Notes: generated from the letters alone by a model not told the origin. A stretch of 64,000 bases of DNA from Pseudomonadota bacterium (GCA_018241685.1 JAFEDJ010000054.1:124001-188000), one strand, 5' to 3'; positions 17,188-26,453 are shown, counted from the stretch's first letter. Program-made: numbers and translations.

Positions 17188-18090
17188 ATGTGGATCTCAG
17201 TCATCCTGCAGGCTGACGCGACCCGCGCCGAGGCCCTGTCCGAAGCACTGATGGAGCATGGCGCGCTGTCGGTCAGCATCGACGACGCCGACGCCGGCAC
17301 TGACGCGGAAAAACCCCAGTTCGGCGAACCGGGCATGCACCCGGCCAGCCTGTGGGACCACAGCCGCGTCGTCGCACTGTTCGACACCGACACCGATCTG
17401 GCTGCAGCGCTGGCCACCGCGTCGGCGGCGGTCGGGCTCGACGCCGTACCACCGTTCACCATTGAGGAGGTCGAAGAACAGAACTGGGTGCAGCTCACCC
17501 AGAGCCAGTTCGACCCGATCCGCATCACCGACCGGCTATGGATCGTGCCGTCCTGGCATGAATCCCCGGATGCCGGCGCGATCAATCTGGTGCTCGATCC
17601 GGGCATGGCTTTCGGCACCGGTTCGCACCCAACCACCCGTCTGTGCCTCGAGTGGCTGACCGAAGAGATCACTCCGGGCGTCAGTGTGCTCGACTACGGC
17701 TGTGGCTCCGGCATTCTGGCGATCGCCGCCGCCAAGCTGGGAGCGGGTGAGGTCACCGGCGTGGACATCGACGAGAAAGCCGTCGAAACCGCCGCCGACA
17801 ACGCCGCCAACAATGGCGTCAGCCTGCACCTGCAGGTCTCCGCCAAGCCTCTCGACGGCACCTTCCAGCGGGTCGTCGCCAACATCCTGACCAATCCGCT
17901 CAAGATGCTGGCGCCGCTGCTCGCCGCCCGCGTCGCACCCGGCGGCAAGCTGGCCCTGTCCGGGGTACTGGAAGCCCAGGCCGGTGATGTCATCGAGGCC
18001 TACGCCCCCTTCATCGCCCTGCACGTGGGTGCCACCCTGGACGGCTGGGTCCGCCTCGAGGGCGAACGGCCAGCGTCAACCGAGTCATGA
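17188..18090 (+). CDS. prmA: Ribosomal protein L11 methyltransferase
   Basis: A 300-residue class I methyltransferase that trimethylates ribosomal protein L11. N-terminal substrate-recognition domain, then LDPGMAFGTGSHPTTRLCLEW and the AdoMet motif VLDYGCGSGILAIAAAKLGA. NILTNPLKMLAPLL is the family catalytic region. A strong AAGGAGG site lies 5 bases before the ATG. Its end overlaps the next gene (ATGA). Confidence 0.97.
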   Translation: MWISVILQADATRAEALSEALMEHGALSVSIDDADAGTDAEKPQFGEPGMHPASLWDHSRVVALFDTDTDLAAALATASAAVGLDAVPPFTIEEVEEQNWVQLTQSQFDPIRITDRLWIVPSWHESPDAGAINLVLDPGMAFGTGSHPTTRLCLEWLTEEITPGVSVLDYGCGSGILAIAAAKLGAGEVTGVDIDEKAVETAADNAANNGVSLHLQVSAKPLDGTFQRVVANILTNPLKMLAPLLAARVAPGGKLALSGVLEAQAGDVIEAYAPFIALHVGATLDGWVRLEGERPASTES

Positions 18091-19553
18091 TCCTCGCGCG
18101 CTGCCCGGCGTGCTCAACCACCTTCCGGGTGCGCCCAGAGCAATTGAACGCCCGCCATGGGCGGGTCCGTTGCGGCCAGTGCCAGCACGCCTTCAACGCG
18201 CGGGAGAATCAGATCGAGGAAGGGACCTCGGCTGACGGACTCCCGCCGGAGCCGCTACAGGCCCCGACGGGGAGCGCAGCACCCTCCCTGTTCGTCCTGC
18301 AGGAAAAGCCACCCGCGACCACAGACGTCCTGGCGTCGTCTGTGTCCGACCTCCCCTCGGCCGGGAGCAATCCTCCCACCGGGGAGCATTTTCAGGAAGA
18401 CGCGCCGGCCCTGGTTATCGACAACGTCGCCAACGACGATGCGCAGGAGGCGGACGCACCTCGGCCCCCGCAGCCCGAAGCCGACACTTACGGTGCTGCG
18501 CTGGAAGCCCCGGCGTTCATCACCTTCGAGGACGAGGCCCTCCCGCCCTCCAACACCACCCCGGCCATCCCGGAAATCGCGGCCGACCGCATCGAACCGG
18601 TCGGTGAAATCCGCCTTGAAGCCCTCGATGAACGGCTGGCGGAGGACATGCTGTCGGCGACTAAGGCAACCGCCAAGGATCAGCTGCCAACCCATAGCCC
18701 CCTCGCCCTCGACGAAGACGAGGACGAGGACGAAGCCGCAACGGATGTGGAGGCATCTGTCGCGCCGCTCCCGTTCAAGCCCGACTGGCCGGACGCCTCC
18801 GAACTCGACCTGAAGAATCCCCCCGACCCGTCCTTCGTCGAGGACGGCCCACTCGACTTCGACTCGCTCTTGCACAAAAAGGTCGTGGACGATACACCGG
18901 GCACTCCCCAACAGGCCCTGGACCAGGACCGCCCCTCTGCGCCGACGGCAGAACAGCCTTCAACGGGGCTGCCGATTGAGCCCCCCATCGCAGCAACAGC
19001 GACGAGCGAGCCGGAACTCGAACAAGACGAGCACGAGCCTTTTGTAGAGGAAATCGAAGAGCCCACCGGTCCCTCGCCATTGCAACAAGCTGCCTGGGCA
19101 GCGGGTGCCACGCTACTGGTGCTCGCCATACTCGCCCAGGGCATTCTGGTATTCCGCAGTGAAATCGCCCAGTCGTCGCCTCAGATGCGGCTCTTCATGG
19201 AGAGCGTGTGCGCGGGCATGGGCTGCGAACTGCCACTGCCCCGCGAGTCGGCCTCTATCACCATCGAAAGCTCCGACATCCAGCCGGACGCCAACCGCGA
19301 GGCCTTCTTCACACTGCATGCCACGCTACGCAACCGCGCCGAGTTCGCCCAGGCCTGGCCACACCTGGAAATCACCTTGACCGATGCCCGCGACAAGGCT
19401 CTGGTCCGCCGGGTTCTGGAGCCCAAGCAATGGCTGCCCGCCGACATGCCGCCGGACGCCTTCCCAGCCCGCAAGGAAGTAGCAGCCCGGGTCCGCTTCG
19501 AAGCGCCCGGCGTTGCAGCAGCAGGTTATCGGGTCTACGCGTTCTACCCCTGA
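18087..19553 (+). CDS. Zinc-ribbon and DUF3426 membrane protein
   Basis: A 488-residue protein in three parts. Residues 1-40 form an MJ0042-type zinc ribbon (Cys6, Cys9, Cys29, Cys32; CPACSTTF and CGQCQHAF). Residues about 45-330 are a low-complexity acidic, Pro/Ala-rich linker with a run of Asp/Glu. A single membrane helix near 336-352 is followed by an extracytoplasmic DUF3426 domain with IESSDIQPDAN. The gene is translationally coupled to prmA, a common pairing. Function unknown; the layout suggests a cytosolic zinc-binding head linked to a periplasmic domain. Confidence 0.88.
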   Translation: MILARCPACSTTFRVRPEQLNARHGRVRCGQCQHAFNARENQIEEGTSADGLPPEPLQAPTGSAAPSLFVLQEKPPATTDVLASSVSDLPSAGSNPPTGEHFQEDAPALVIDNVANDDAQEADAPRPPQPEADTYGAALEAPAFITFEDEALPPSNTTPAIPEIAADRIEPVGEIRLEALDERLAEDMLSATKATAKDQLPTHSPLALDEDEDEDEAATDVEASVAPLPFKPDWPDASELDLKNPPDPSFVEDGPLDFDSLLHKKVVDDTPGTPQQALDQDRPSAPTAEQPSTGLPIEPPIAATATSEPELEQDEHEPFVEEIEEPTGPSPLQQAAWAAGATLLVLAILAQGILVFRSEIAQSSPQMRLFMESVCAGMGCELPLPRESASITIESSDIQPDANREAFFTLHATLRNRAEFAQAWPHLEITLTDARDKALVRRVLEPKQWLPADMPPDAFPARKEVAARVRFEAPGVAAAGYRVYAFYP

Positions 19554-19618
19554 ACGCGCAGACCGGCCGGCATAACATCCGGCAACACTCACCGAAGCGG
19601 GCCCGGCCGGGCCACTCC

Positions 19619-19624
19619 TATAAT
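19619..19624 (+). promoter_or_regulatory. -10 element upstream of the PfkB kinase gene
   Basis: A perfect TATAAT lies 26 bases before the ATG at 19651. No convincing -35 is visible 16-18 bases upstream. Confidence 0.45.
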
Positions 19625-19650
19625 CGTTTCGCTTACATCTTGCCGACACC

Positions 19651-20586
19651 ATGTCCACGCTCATCTGCGGTTCCATCGCCTTCGATTCGATCATGGTCTT
19701 TCAGGACCATTTCAAGAATCACATCCTTCCCGAGCAGATCCATATCCTGAACGTCTCCTTCCTGGTGCCCGAAATGCGCCGCGAGTTCGGCGGCTGTGCC
19801 GGCAATATCGCCTACAATCTCAAGCTGCTCGGCGGCGATCCGCTGATCATGGCCACCGTCGGCGACGACGTCGCCCCCTATCTGGAGCGCCTCGAGCGCC
19901 TTGGCTTGTCCCGTGCCCACGTCACCCACGTCCCCGGCACCTACACGGCCCAAGCCTTCATCACCACCGATCTGGACGACAACCAGATCACCGCGTTCCA
20001 TCCGGGCGCGATGGTCCATTCCCACCTCAACAAGGTGGAACACACAACCGGCGTCACGCTCGGCATCGTCGCCCCCGATGGCCGCGACGGCATGCTGGAG
20101 CATTCCCGCCAGTTCGCCGAGGCCGGCATTCCCTTCGTCTTCGATCCCGGCCAGGGCCTGCCGATGTTCAACGGCGAAGAGTTGCTGGCCTGCCTGCAAC
20201 TGGCCGACTACTGCACGGTCAACGACTACGAAGCACGCCTGCTCAGCGAACGCACCGGACGCAGCCTTGAAGCACTGGCCAACGAGGTCAAGGCGTTGGT
20301 CGTCACCCGTGGCGGCGAAGGTTCCGAGATCTACACCGGTGGTCACCGCCTCGATATCCCGTGTGCCCGTGCCGCCGCTCTCGAAGACCCTACTGGCTGC
20401 GGCGACGCCTACCGGGCCGGTCTGCTGTACGGGATCGAGAATGGCTTGGATTGGGACCAGAGCGGACGCCTGGCTTCGCTGATGGGCGCCCTCAAGATCG
20501 CCAGCCGCGGCGGGCAGAACCACGCGCCCAGCCGCGATGAAATTGCCGATGCCTATCGCACGGCGTTCGGCTCAACCCTGTGGTGA
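19651..20586 (+). CDS. PfkB-family carbohydrate/nucleoside kinase
   Basis: A 311-residue ribokinase-fold kinase. The N-terminal signature EFGGCAGNIAYNLKLLGGDP and the C-terminal ATP/anion-hole motif LEDPTGCGDAYRAGLLYGIE, with the catalytic Asp, are intact. The sequence starting STLICGSIAFDSIMVF resembles the subgroup annotated as adenosine kinase in proteobacteria. The substrate cannot be fixed from sequence alone. It is followed by a lipoprotein gene after 14 bases. Confidence 0.9.
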   Translation: MSTLICGSIAFDSIMVFQDHFKNHILPEQIHILNVSFLVPEMRREFGGCAGNIAYNLKLLGGDPLIMATVGDDVAPYLERLERLGLSRAHVTHVPGTYTAQAFITTDLDDNQITAFHPGAMVHSHLNKVEHTTGVTLGIVAPDGRDGMLEHSRQFAEAGIPFVFDPGQGLPMFNGEELLACLQLADYCTVNDYEARLLSERTGRSLEALANEVKALVVTRGGEGSEIYTGGHRLDIPCARAAALEDPTGCGDAYRAGLLYGIENGLDWDQSGRLASLMGALKIASRGGQNHAPSRDEIADAYRTAFGSTLW

Positions 20587-20600
20587 AAAAAGGACACAAC

Positions 20601-21059
20601 ATGATGCGAATCCTTCCCCTGACCCTCGCCCTATTGACCACGGTGAACCTGGTGGGCTGTGCATCCGGCCTCGGTGGCGGCGACTACGAACGGACCGAAG
20701 CCCGGCGCGTGATGAGCGTGCGCATGGGCATCGTCGAAAGCGTCCGCCCGGTGAAGCTGGAAGGCACCAACACACCACTCGGCACCGTCGCCGGCGCTGC
20801 AATTGGCGGTGTGGCCGGCAGTACCGTTGGCTCAGGCAAGGGCGCAGCGATCGCCGCAGTAGTCGGCGCCGTTGCGGGTGGCATTGCCGGTGCAGCGGCC
20901 GAAGAGGGCTTCACCCGCAAGCAGGGCGTCGAAGTCACCCTCAAGATGGACAACGGCGAATTGCTGGCCATCGTGCAGGAAGACGGCGGCGAGAACTTCA
21001 AGCCCGGTGAGCGCGTGCGCCTGCTGCAGGACGGCCGCAACACCCGCGTCAGCCGCTGA
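20601..21059 (+). CDS. Glycine-zipper (2TM) outer-membrane lipoprotein, SlyB-like
   Basis: A 152-residue lipoprotein: signal MMRILPLTLALLTTVNLVGC with the lipobox Cys at residue 20. A glycine zipper (GTVAGAAIGGVAGSTVGSGK and AAIAAVVGAVAGGIAGAAAE, about residues 55-95) forms a paired helical hairpin, and a C-terminal beta domain ends VRLLQDGRNTRV. This is the SlyB/PcpY layout. The start at 20601 is chosen because AAGGA lies 7 bases upstream. A GTG at 20580 would add seven residues before the signal. Confidence 0.9.
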   Translation: MMRILPLTLALLTTVNLVGCASGLGGGDYERTEARRVMSVRMGIVESVRPVKLEGTNTPLGTVAGAAIGGVAGSTVGSGKGAAIAAVVGAVAGGIAGAAAEEGFTRKQGVEVTLKMDNGELLAIVQEDGGENFKPGERVRLLQDGRNTRVSR

Positions 21060-21067
21060 GCCCATTC

Positions 21068-21103
21068 CATTCCGTGGGGTTGATCGAAGCCCCCCACGGA
21101 ATG
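21068..21103 (+). terminator. Hairpin after the glycine-zipper gene, possible terminator
   Basis: A perfect 12-bp stem (CATTCCGTGGGG with CCCCACGGAATG) and a 12-base loop start 8 bases after the stop codon. No U-tract follows, so it may be a stability or rho-dependent hairpin rather than a classical terminator. Confidence 0.55.
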
Positions 21104-21220
21104 AACGCCAGGCAGTAAGCGCCCGGACGCAGTATCCGGTCACACGTCCGTAACGCCCTCTTCACGGCGCCGCAATGCAGCATTTTCACAATGCGCGGAA
21201 ACCCAATGAGGATTCCGTCA

Positions 21221-21979
21221 ATGCTGCACAAGGAACAACACGTCGCCCAACGCCCCGGTCGCAACCTGTACGTCGGGCTGGCTAGCTGCTCCACCGAGAT
21301 TCTGGAAGCCCAGAAACTGCGTTACCGCGTATTCGCCGAAGAAATGGGCGCCCGCCTGTCGAGCCGTACACCAGGCGTCGATCGCGACCTGTACGACGCG
21401 TTCTGCGACCATCTGATCGTGCGCGACGAGGATGCCGGCCGTATCGTCGGCACCTACCGCATCCTGTCGCCGTCGGCGGCCCGCGAAGTTGGCAACTACT
21501 ATTCCGAAAGCGAGTTTGATCTGACCCGCCTGCGCCACCTGCGCGGCCGCATGGTGGAAATCGGCCGTTCCTGCATCGACCCGGAGTACCGCTCCGGCGC
21601 CGTCATCACGCTGCTGTGGGCCGGCCTCGCCCGCTACATGCTTGAGAACAACCACGACTATCTGATCGGCTGTGCGTCGATCAGCATGGCCGACGGCGGG
21701 CATGCTGCAGCCAGCCTGTATAATCGCCTCAAGGAAGAGCATCTGTGCCCGCTCGAATACCGGGTCTTCCCGCGCACGCCGCTGCCGATCCAGGCCTTGC
21801 GCCAGGATCTCGATGCCGACACGCCGCCGCTGATCAAGGGCTACCTGCGCGCGGGTGCGTGGATCTGCGGCGATCCGGCCTGGGATCCGGACTTCAACAC
21901 GGCCGACCTGCCGATCCTGCTGCCGGTTTCCCGGCTCGACGCCCGCTACGCCAAACACTTCATGGGACGCAAGGACTGA
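21221..21979 (+). CDS. olsB: L-ornithine N(alpha)-acyltransferase (OlsB-type, GNAT)
   Basis: A 252-residue hemolysin-like acyltransferase that attaches a 3-hydroxyacyl group from ACP to ornithine, giving lyso-ornithine lipid. Recognisable stretches are EAQKLRYRVFAEEMGARL, DAFCDHLIVRD, GRIVGTYRIL, MVEIGRSCIDPEYRSG and the C-terminal LIKGYLRAGAWICGDPAWD. The ATG at 21221 is chosen because GAGGA lies 8 bases upstream; ATGs at 21191 and 21206 are in frame. A PlsC-type acyltransferase follows immediately, the usual olsB-olsA pair. Confidence 0.9.
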   Translation: MLHKEQHVAQRPGRNLYVGLASCSTEILEAQKLRYRVFAEEMGARLSSRTPGVDRDLYDAFCDHLIVRDEDAGRIVGTYRILSPSAAREVGNYYSESEFDLTRLRHLRGRMVEIGRSCIDPEYRSGAVITLLWAGLARYMLENNHDYLIGCASISMADGGHAAASLYNRLKEEHLCPLEYRVFPRTPLPIQALRQDLDADTPPLIKGYLRAGAWICGDPAWDPDFNTADLPILLPVSRLDARYAKHFMGRKD

Positions 21980-22728
21980 AACCCGCCAGCTCCACCCCTC
22001 GCCTGACCCGCATCGTCCGCGCCGCCCATCTGACAGTTCACCTGCTGCAAGGCCTGTCGCTGGCGGCGTTCGCCTTCCCCTTCCTGTCCGCCCCCAAGCG
22101 CCTGCGCCTACGCCAGCGCTGGTCTGCGCACCTGCTGGGCACGCTGGGCGTGCGCCTGCAGGCCGACGAGCCCTTCGTCGTACCCGGCAGCCTGCTGGTT
22201 GCCAACCATGTGTCGTGGCTCGATGTCTTCGTGATCAACGCAGCTTACCCGGCAGCCTTCGTCTCGAAGGCCGAGGTCCGTCAATGGCCGCTGATCGGCT
22301 GGCTCGCCGCGAAGAACGACACGGTCTTCCTGCGCCGCGGCAGCCGCGGCCACGCAAAGATCGTGAATGGGGAAATCGGTGACCTGCTCGGCCGCGGCCG
22401 CCACGTGGCGATCTTCCCCGAAGGCACCACCACCGACGGCAGCCACGTATTGGGTTTCCACGCTGCGCTGCTGCAGCCGGCCATCGAAGCCGGTGCACCG
22501 ATCCAGCCGCTGGCCATCACCTACCGTCTGCCTGACGGGCGTTACACCCGTGCTCCGGCCTACGACGGAGACATCAGCCTGGTCGACTGCATCAAGGCGA
22601 TCATCGCCGAGCCGGAAATCATCGCCCGCGTACGCGTCGCGCCGGCCTTCCAGCCTGGCGAACTACCAGACCGCAAGGCCATCGCCCACGCGGCGCGGGA
22701 GAGCATCGCCGCACGCATCGCCGACTGA
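21976..22728 (+). CDS. olsA: 1-acyl-glycerol-3-phosphate/lyso-ornithine-lipid acyltransferase (PlsC/OlsA type)
   Basis: A PlsC-family acyltransferase of about 250 residues, probably the second step of ornithine-lipid synthesis. The HX4D motif NHVSWLD, the block FVSKAEVRQWPLIGW, FLRRG and FPEGTTTDG are all present, after an N-terminal hydrophobic anchor. There is no ATG, GTG or TTG near the expected N-terminus. A CTG at 21976 overlaps the olsB stop (CTGA) and would allow coupled translation. The nearest canonical start is a GTG at 21859, inside olsB. The coordinates of the start are therefore tentative. Confidence 0.82.
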   Translation: MKPASSTPRLTRIVRAAHLTVHLLQGLSLAAFAFPFLSAPKRLRLRQRWSAHLLGTLGVRLQADEPFVVPGSLLVANHVSWLDVFVINAAYPAAFVSKAEVRQWPLIGWLAAKNDTVFLRRGSRGHAKIVNGEIGDLLGRGRHVAIFPEGTTTDGSHVLGFHAALLQPAIEAGAPIQPLAITYRLPDGRYTRAPAYDGDISLVDCIKAIIAEPEIIARVRVAPAFQPGELPDRKAIAHAARESIAARIAD

Positions 22729-22732
22729 ACGT

Positions 22733-23566
22733 TCAGGAGGGTTTGGGTTTGCCGTGGGCCAGACCCGGACAGGCCACCTGGAACACGGCCCGGTCTTCCA
22801 GGCGCACAGCGGTCAGCTCGCGCCCCCACAGACAGCCGGAGTCCAGAGCCATCAGATTGGGCTCGATACGCAGGCCCAGCGCCGACCAGTGGCCGAAGAC
22901 GACGGTGGTATCGGCGCTCTTCCGCCCCACCACCTCGAACCAGGGTAGATAGCCCTTCGGCGCCTTGGTCACCTCGCCCTTGACCTTGAAATCCATCACG
23001 CCATCCGCCGTACAGAAGCGCATGCGCGTCATCGCATTGACGATCACCCGCATGCGCTCGTAATCGCGCAGGTCATCGCTCCACGCGGCGGGCTCACTGC
23101 CCCACATGTTATGCAGCAGATCCGCGTGATAAGGCCCGGCCAGCGCCCCCTCGACCTCGCGGGCCAGCGCGCGCGCCTGCTCCACCGTCCAGCCCGGTAG
23201 CAGTCCGGCATGGACCATCGCAAAACCGTTCTCGACATGCATCAGGGGGCGCGTGCGCAGCCAACCCAGCAAGACCTCCCGATCCGGCGCATCGAGCACC
23301 GCCTGGATGGTGTCGTCCTTGCCCCGGTTGCGAATCGCCTCATAGGCCACCATCAACAGGTACAGGTCGTGGTTGCCCAACACGGTGACCGCAGCCGGTC
23401 CCAGATCACGCACAAAACGCAGGGTGTTCAGGGAATCCGGCCCACGGTTAACCAGATCACCGACCAACCACAGGCGGTCGTGAGCCGGATCGAAGGAGAC
23501 GCGGTTGAGCAGCGCGGTCAGGGACTGGAAACAGCCCTGGATGTCGCCGATTGCATAAGTTGCCAT
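22733..23566 (-). CDS. apaH: Symmetrical bis(5'-nucleosyl)-tetraphosphatase
   Basis: A 277-residue metallophosphatase that splits Ap4A to two ADP. The calcineurin-like motifs are complete: GDIQGC near residue 7, VGDLVNRGPDSLNTLRF, LGNHDLYLL and MVHAGLLPGW. ATG 23566 is chosen because GGAGGA lies 8 bases upstream; an in-frame TTG at 23572 is too close to that site. It follows the dehydratase gene stop after 2 bases, so it is the distal gene of that operon. Confidence 0.96.
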   Translation of the reverse strand: MATYAIGDIQGCFQSLTALLNRVSFDPAHDRLWLVGDLVNRGPDSLNTLRFVRDLGPAAVTVLGNHDLYLLMVAYEAIRNRGKDDTIQAVLDAPDREVLLGWLRTRPLMHVENGFAMVHAGLLPGWTVEQARALAREVEGALAGPYHADLLHNMWGSEPAAWSDDLRDYERMRVIVNAMTRMRFCTADGVMDFKVKGEVTKAPKGYLPWFEVVGRKSADTTVVFGHWSALGLRIEPNLMALDSGCLWGRELTAVRLEDRAVFQVACPGLAHGKPKPS

Positions 23567-23568
23567 TT

Positions 23569-25446
23569 TCAATGTCCTCCGGCGGTTTGCGCCACCGACC
23601 GCAGATGCGGCGCAGTCTGGTTGGCCGGAACATACTCGGGCACCCAGCGGCGCAGTTCCCGACGCACTTCAGGCGCATCCACCGCACGACGCTGACGCAG
23701 CCACAGCAGCAGCGCATCGAGCCAGCCCTCCTCGACCGGCAGCGCCCGCGCAATGCGCAATTTAGGATGATGGGTAGCGCGGGTCTCCTCGCTGTCGGCC
23801 AGAACTTCCTCGTACAGCTTCTCACCGGGACGCAAGCCGGTAAATACGATCCGGATTTCGTCCTCAGTACGCCCGGACAAGCGGATCATGTCCTGCGCCA
23901 GTTCGGCGATCTTCACCGGTTCGCCCATGTCGAGCACGAAAATCTCTCCCCCCTTGCCCATCGATCCAGCCTGTAGCACCAGTTGGGCAGCCTCCGGGAT
24001 CGACATGAAGTAACGGGTGATCTCGGGATGGGTCACGGTCACTGGTCCACCAGCGGCGATCTGTTCCTGGAACTTGGGAATCACGCTCCCGGCGCTACCC
24101 AGTACGTTACCGAAGCGCACGATCTCGAACTGTGTGCCCCCTTGGACAGCCAGGGCCTGGCACACCTGCTCCGCCAGGCGCTTGGTGGCCCCCATCACGT
24201 TGACCGGGTTGACCGCCTTGTCGGTAGACACCAGCACGAAACGCGGAATACCAAAGGCCACCGCGCTGCGCGCCACCTGCCAGGTACCCAACGCGTTGTT
24301 GCGCACCGCCTGCCAAGCGTTGTCATCCTCCATCAGCGGCACGTGTTTGTAGGCTGCCGCATGGAAGATCACATGAGGCCGGTAACGGTTGAGCACCTCG
24401 TCCACACGGATCGCATCCTTCACGTCACCGGCCAGCGGCACCAGCTGCACGTTCGGGAAATAGGTGTGGAATTCCTCGCACAAGCGATATAGCGCAAATT
24501 CGGACAGCTCGAAGCAGATCAGCACAGACGGTTCGAAACGGGCGATCTGACGGCACAGCGCGGAGCCGATCGATCCGCCGGCGCCAGTCACCATCACGGC
24601 CTTGCCGCGCAGATACTCTTTGACCTCCGCCGCATTGATGCGCACCGGGTCGCGCCCCAGCAAGTCTTCCACATCCACTTGACGGACATCACCCACGCTC
24701 ACTCGACCCAGCATCACATCTTCGATAGCCGGCACCGTCAACGCCTTGACGCCGGCCCGTACACAAATGCTGGTCACGCTGCGGCGTAGTTCGTGGCGCT
24801 CATGGGGCAGGGCGATGATGGCGTGACCAACGCGGTGCTCCGTCGCCACCCGCGCCAGATCCGAGAAGGCGCCCAACACCTTGTAGCCGTAGATCTCCCG
24901 CCCTTCACGCTCGCCCGTCTTGTCCAGCAACCCAACGACACGCCACTCGGATGAGCGGGACAGATCCTTGATCAAATTCACCGCGGCTTCCCCGGCCCCC
25001 ATCACGATGACAGGTTGCCCCTGGGCACGCAGCGCGCCATACAGGCGGAACTCCTTCCAGGTCCGGTAAAGGGCTCGCGTGCCCCCCATGTACATGACTA
25101 GCAGCAAGGGCTGCAGCGCGTAGATCAGGCGCGGCACCGTCGGGTGATAGCGCACTGCGACGACCAACACCAAAGGCGTCACCAGGGTGGCGACCCCCAC
25201 CGCGCGCAGGATGCGTAGTAGATCCGGCAAGCTGGCGAAGACCCAGATTCCCCGATACAGGCCGAATGCCCGCAGCAACATGCCCTGCAGAAACAGCACA
25301 ATGGGCAGCGCCACCCCAAAGGCCGGCATGAAATCAGTGGGGATATCGGTATTGAAACGGATCAGATAGGCCAGCCACCACGTCAACGCGACCCCGAACA
25401 GGTCCGACAGGAACACCAGCAATGACCGGGACATAACTTCCTTCAC
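23569..25446 (-). CDS. FlaA1/CapD/WbpM-type UDP-sugar 4,6-dehydratase membrane protein
   Basis: A 625-residue nucleotide-sugar dehydratase/epimerase. Four N-terminal membrane helices (about residues 5-115), a first Rossmann-like domain (VIVMGAGEAAVNLIKDL) and a catalytic SDR domain with MVTGAGGSIGSALCRQI. HAAAYKHVPLMED and STDKAVNPVNVMGATKRLAE carry the catalytic residues seen in WbpM-like UDP-GlcNAc 4,6-dehydratases, including the MxxxK form. It probably makes a 6-deoxy-4-keto sugar for O-antigen or S-layer glycan. It overlaps the upstream transferase by 4 bases. Confidence 0.92.
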   Translation of the reverse strand: MKEVMSRSLLVFLSDLFGVALTWWLAYLIRFNTDIPTDFMPAFGVALPIVLFLQGMLLRAFGLYRGIWVFASLPDLLRILRAVGVATLVTPLVLVVAVRYHPTVPRLIYALQPLLLVMYMGGTRALYRTWKEFRLYGALRAQGQPVIVMGAGEAAVNLIKDLSRSSEWRVVGLLDKTGEREGREIYGYKVLGAFSDLARVATEHRVGHAIIALPHERHELRRSVTSICVRAGVKALTVPAIEDVMLGRVSVGDVRQVDVEDLLGRDPVRINAAEVKEYLRGKAVMVTGAGGSIGSALCRQIARFEPSVLICFELSEFALYRLCEEFHTYFPNVQLVPLAGDVKDAIRVDEVLNRYRPHVIFHAAAYKHVPLMEDDNAWQAVRNNALGTWQVARSAVAFGIPRFVLVSTDKAVNPVNVMGATKRLAEQVCQALAVQGGTQFEIVRFGNVLGSAGSVIPKFQEQIAAGGPVTVTHPEITRYFMSIPEAAQLVLQAGSMGKGGEIFVLDMGEPVKIAELAQDMIRLSGRTEDEIRIVFTGLRPGEKLYEEVLADSEETRATHHPKLRIARALPVEEGWLDALLLWLRQRRAVDAPEVRRELRRWVPEYVPANQTAPHLRSVAQTAGGH

Positions 25447-26453
25447 AGCTTGGCGGCTTCAGCGGCTTCGAAATGCCGCCAGCGCTGGTCTACCCACACA
25501 CCGACCGCCAGAAAGACAATGGCCCACATTGTAAGCGTGACGCACTGCAGCGAAAACCCTGATGGCAAGATCAACACGGCCGAAATCCCCGTTCCAAGCA
25601 TCAAGCCATAAGCCCGCAAGGCCGTCCCCCGGTGCCCCAGTCCCATCCGGACCATACGCTGGTAATAGTGGCTGCGATGCGCCTGCCAGACCTTCTCGCC
25701 ATGCAAGGCACGCCGCAGCAGCGTGACCGTCGCATCCAGCACAAAAGGCGCAAAGACCAGCAGCGGGAACCACAACGGCCAGGCTCCGCCGCCCCAGCCC
25801 ACCAGGCCGAGAGACCCGGCCAGAAAACCGAGTGGCACCGAACCCACATCACCCATGAAGATGCGAGCCGGATGGAAATTGAACAACAGAAAACCGGCCG
25901 CACCGGCCGCAACGGCCGCACATGCAAGGGCCAGACCGAAGCGCCCTCCCAGATAAGCCGCCACCGCATAGGCGGAGAAGCCGAACAGAGCCATCCCCCC
26001 CGCCAGTCCATCCGAGCCGTCCATGAAGTTATACAGATTGGCCAGCCACACCAGCGACATCAACAACAGCAACCCCATCGCCCATCCCAGCGAAAAGCCT
26101 GCGCCATACAGAAAGCCGGCAGCCACCAGCACCTGCACGAGAAAACGCAGGCGGGCCGGCAAGGTGTGACGGTCGTCGAGCAGCCCGAGCAAGGCCAGCA
26201 CACTCGCCCCGCCAACTGCCAACAAGACGTTGACTGGCAACCATCCGGACGCCGCAGCCAGCCCCACACCGACCAGGCTACCCGCCATCACGCCGACGCC
26301 GCCGGTGCGCGGAATCGGCTGCGAATGCAGGGAACGGTCGTTCGGATGATCCAGAAAATACAGCCGACTCGCGGGATGGCAGCACGCTCGCGTGGTCAGC
26401 CAGGCCGTCAGCCATGCCATCGGCACAGCCAGCCAACGCAATGTATCGGACAT
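25443..26453 (-). CDS. WecA/WbpL-like undecaprenyl-phosphate sugar-1-phosphate transferase
   Basis: A 336-residue MraY-family transferase with about ten membrane segments, which starts glycan assembly on undecaprenyl phosphate. Family motifs are DHPNDRSLHSQPIPRTGG, LLDDRHTLPARLRF, LYNFMDGSDGLAGG with the catalytic Asp residues, and FMGDVGSVPLGF. The C-terminal HRSHYYQRMVRMGLGHR is like the WbpL/WecA branch. It is first in a minus-strand operon with the dehydratase and apaH, and divergent from the 26577 gene. Confidence 0.93.
   Translation of the reverse strand: MSDTLRWLAVPMAWLTAWLTTRACCHPASRLYFLDHPNDRSLHSQPIPRTGGVGVMAGSLVGVGLAAASGWLPVNVLLAVGGASVLALLGLLDDRHTLPARLRFLVQVLVAAGFLYGAGFSLGWAMGLLLLMSLVWLANLYNFMDGSDGLAGGMALFGFSAYAVAAYLGGRFGLALACAAVAAGAAGFLLFNFHPARIFMGDVGSVPLGFLAGSLGLVGWGGGAWPLWFPLLVFAPFVLDATVTLLRRALHGEKVWQAHRSHYYQRMVRMGLGHRGTALRAYGLMLGTGISAVLILPSGFSLQCVTLTMWAIVFLAVGVWVDQRWRHFEAAEAAKL

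Noticed and set aside
18700..18740. A low-complexity Asp/Glu run in the DUF3426 protein as a sign of frameshift.
   Set aside because: The frame continues into a good membrane helix and DUF3426 domain, and acidic linkers are usual in this family.
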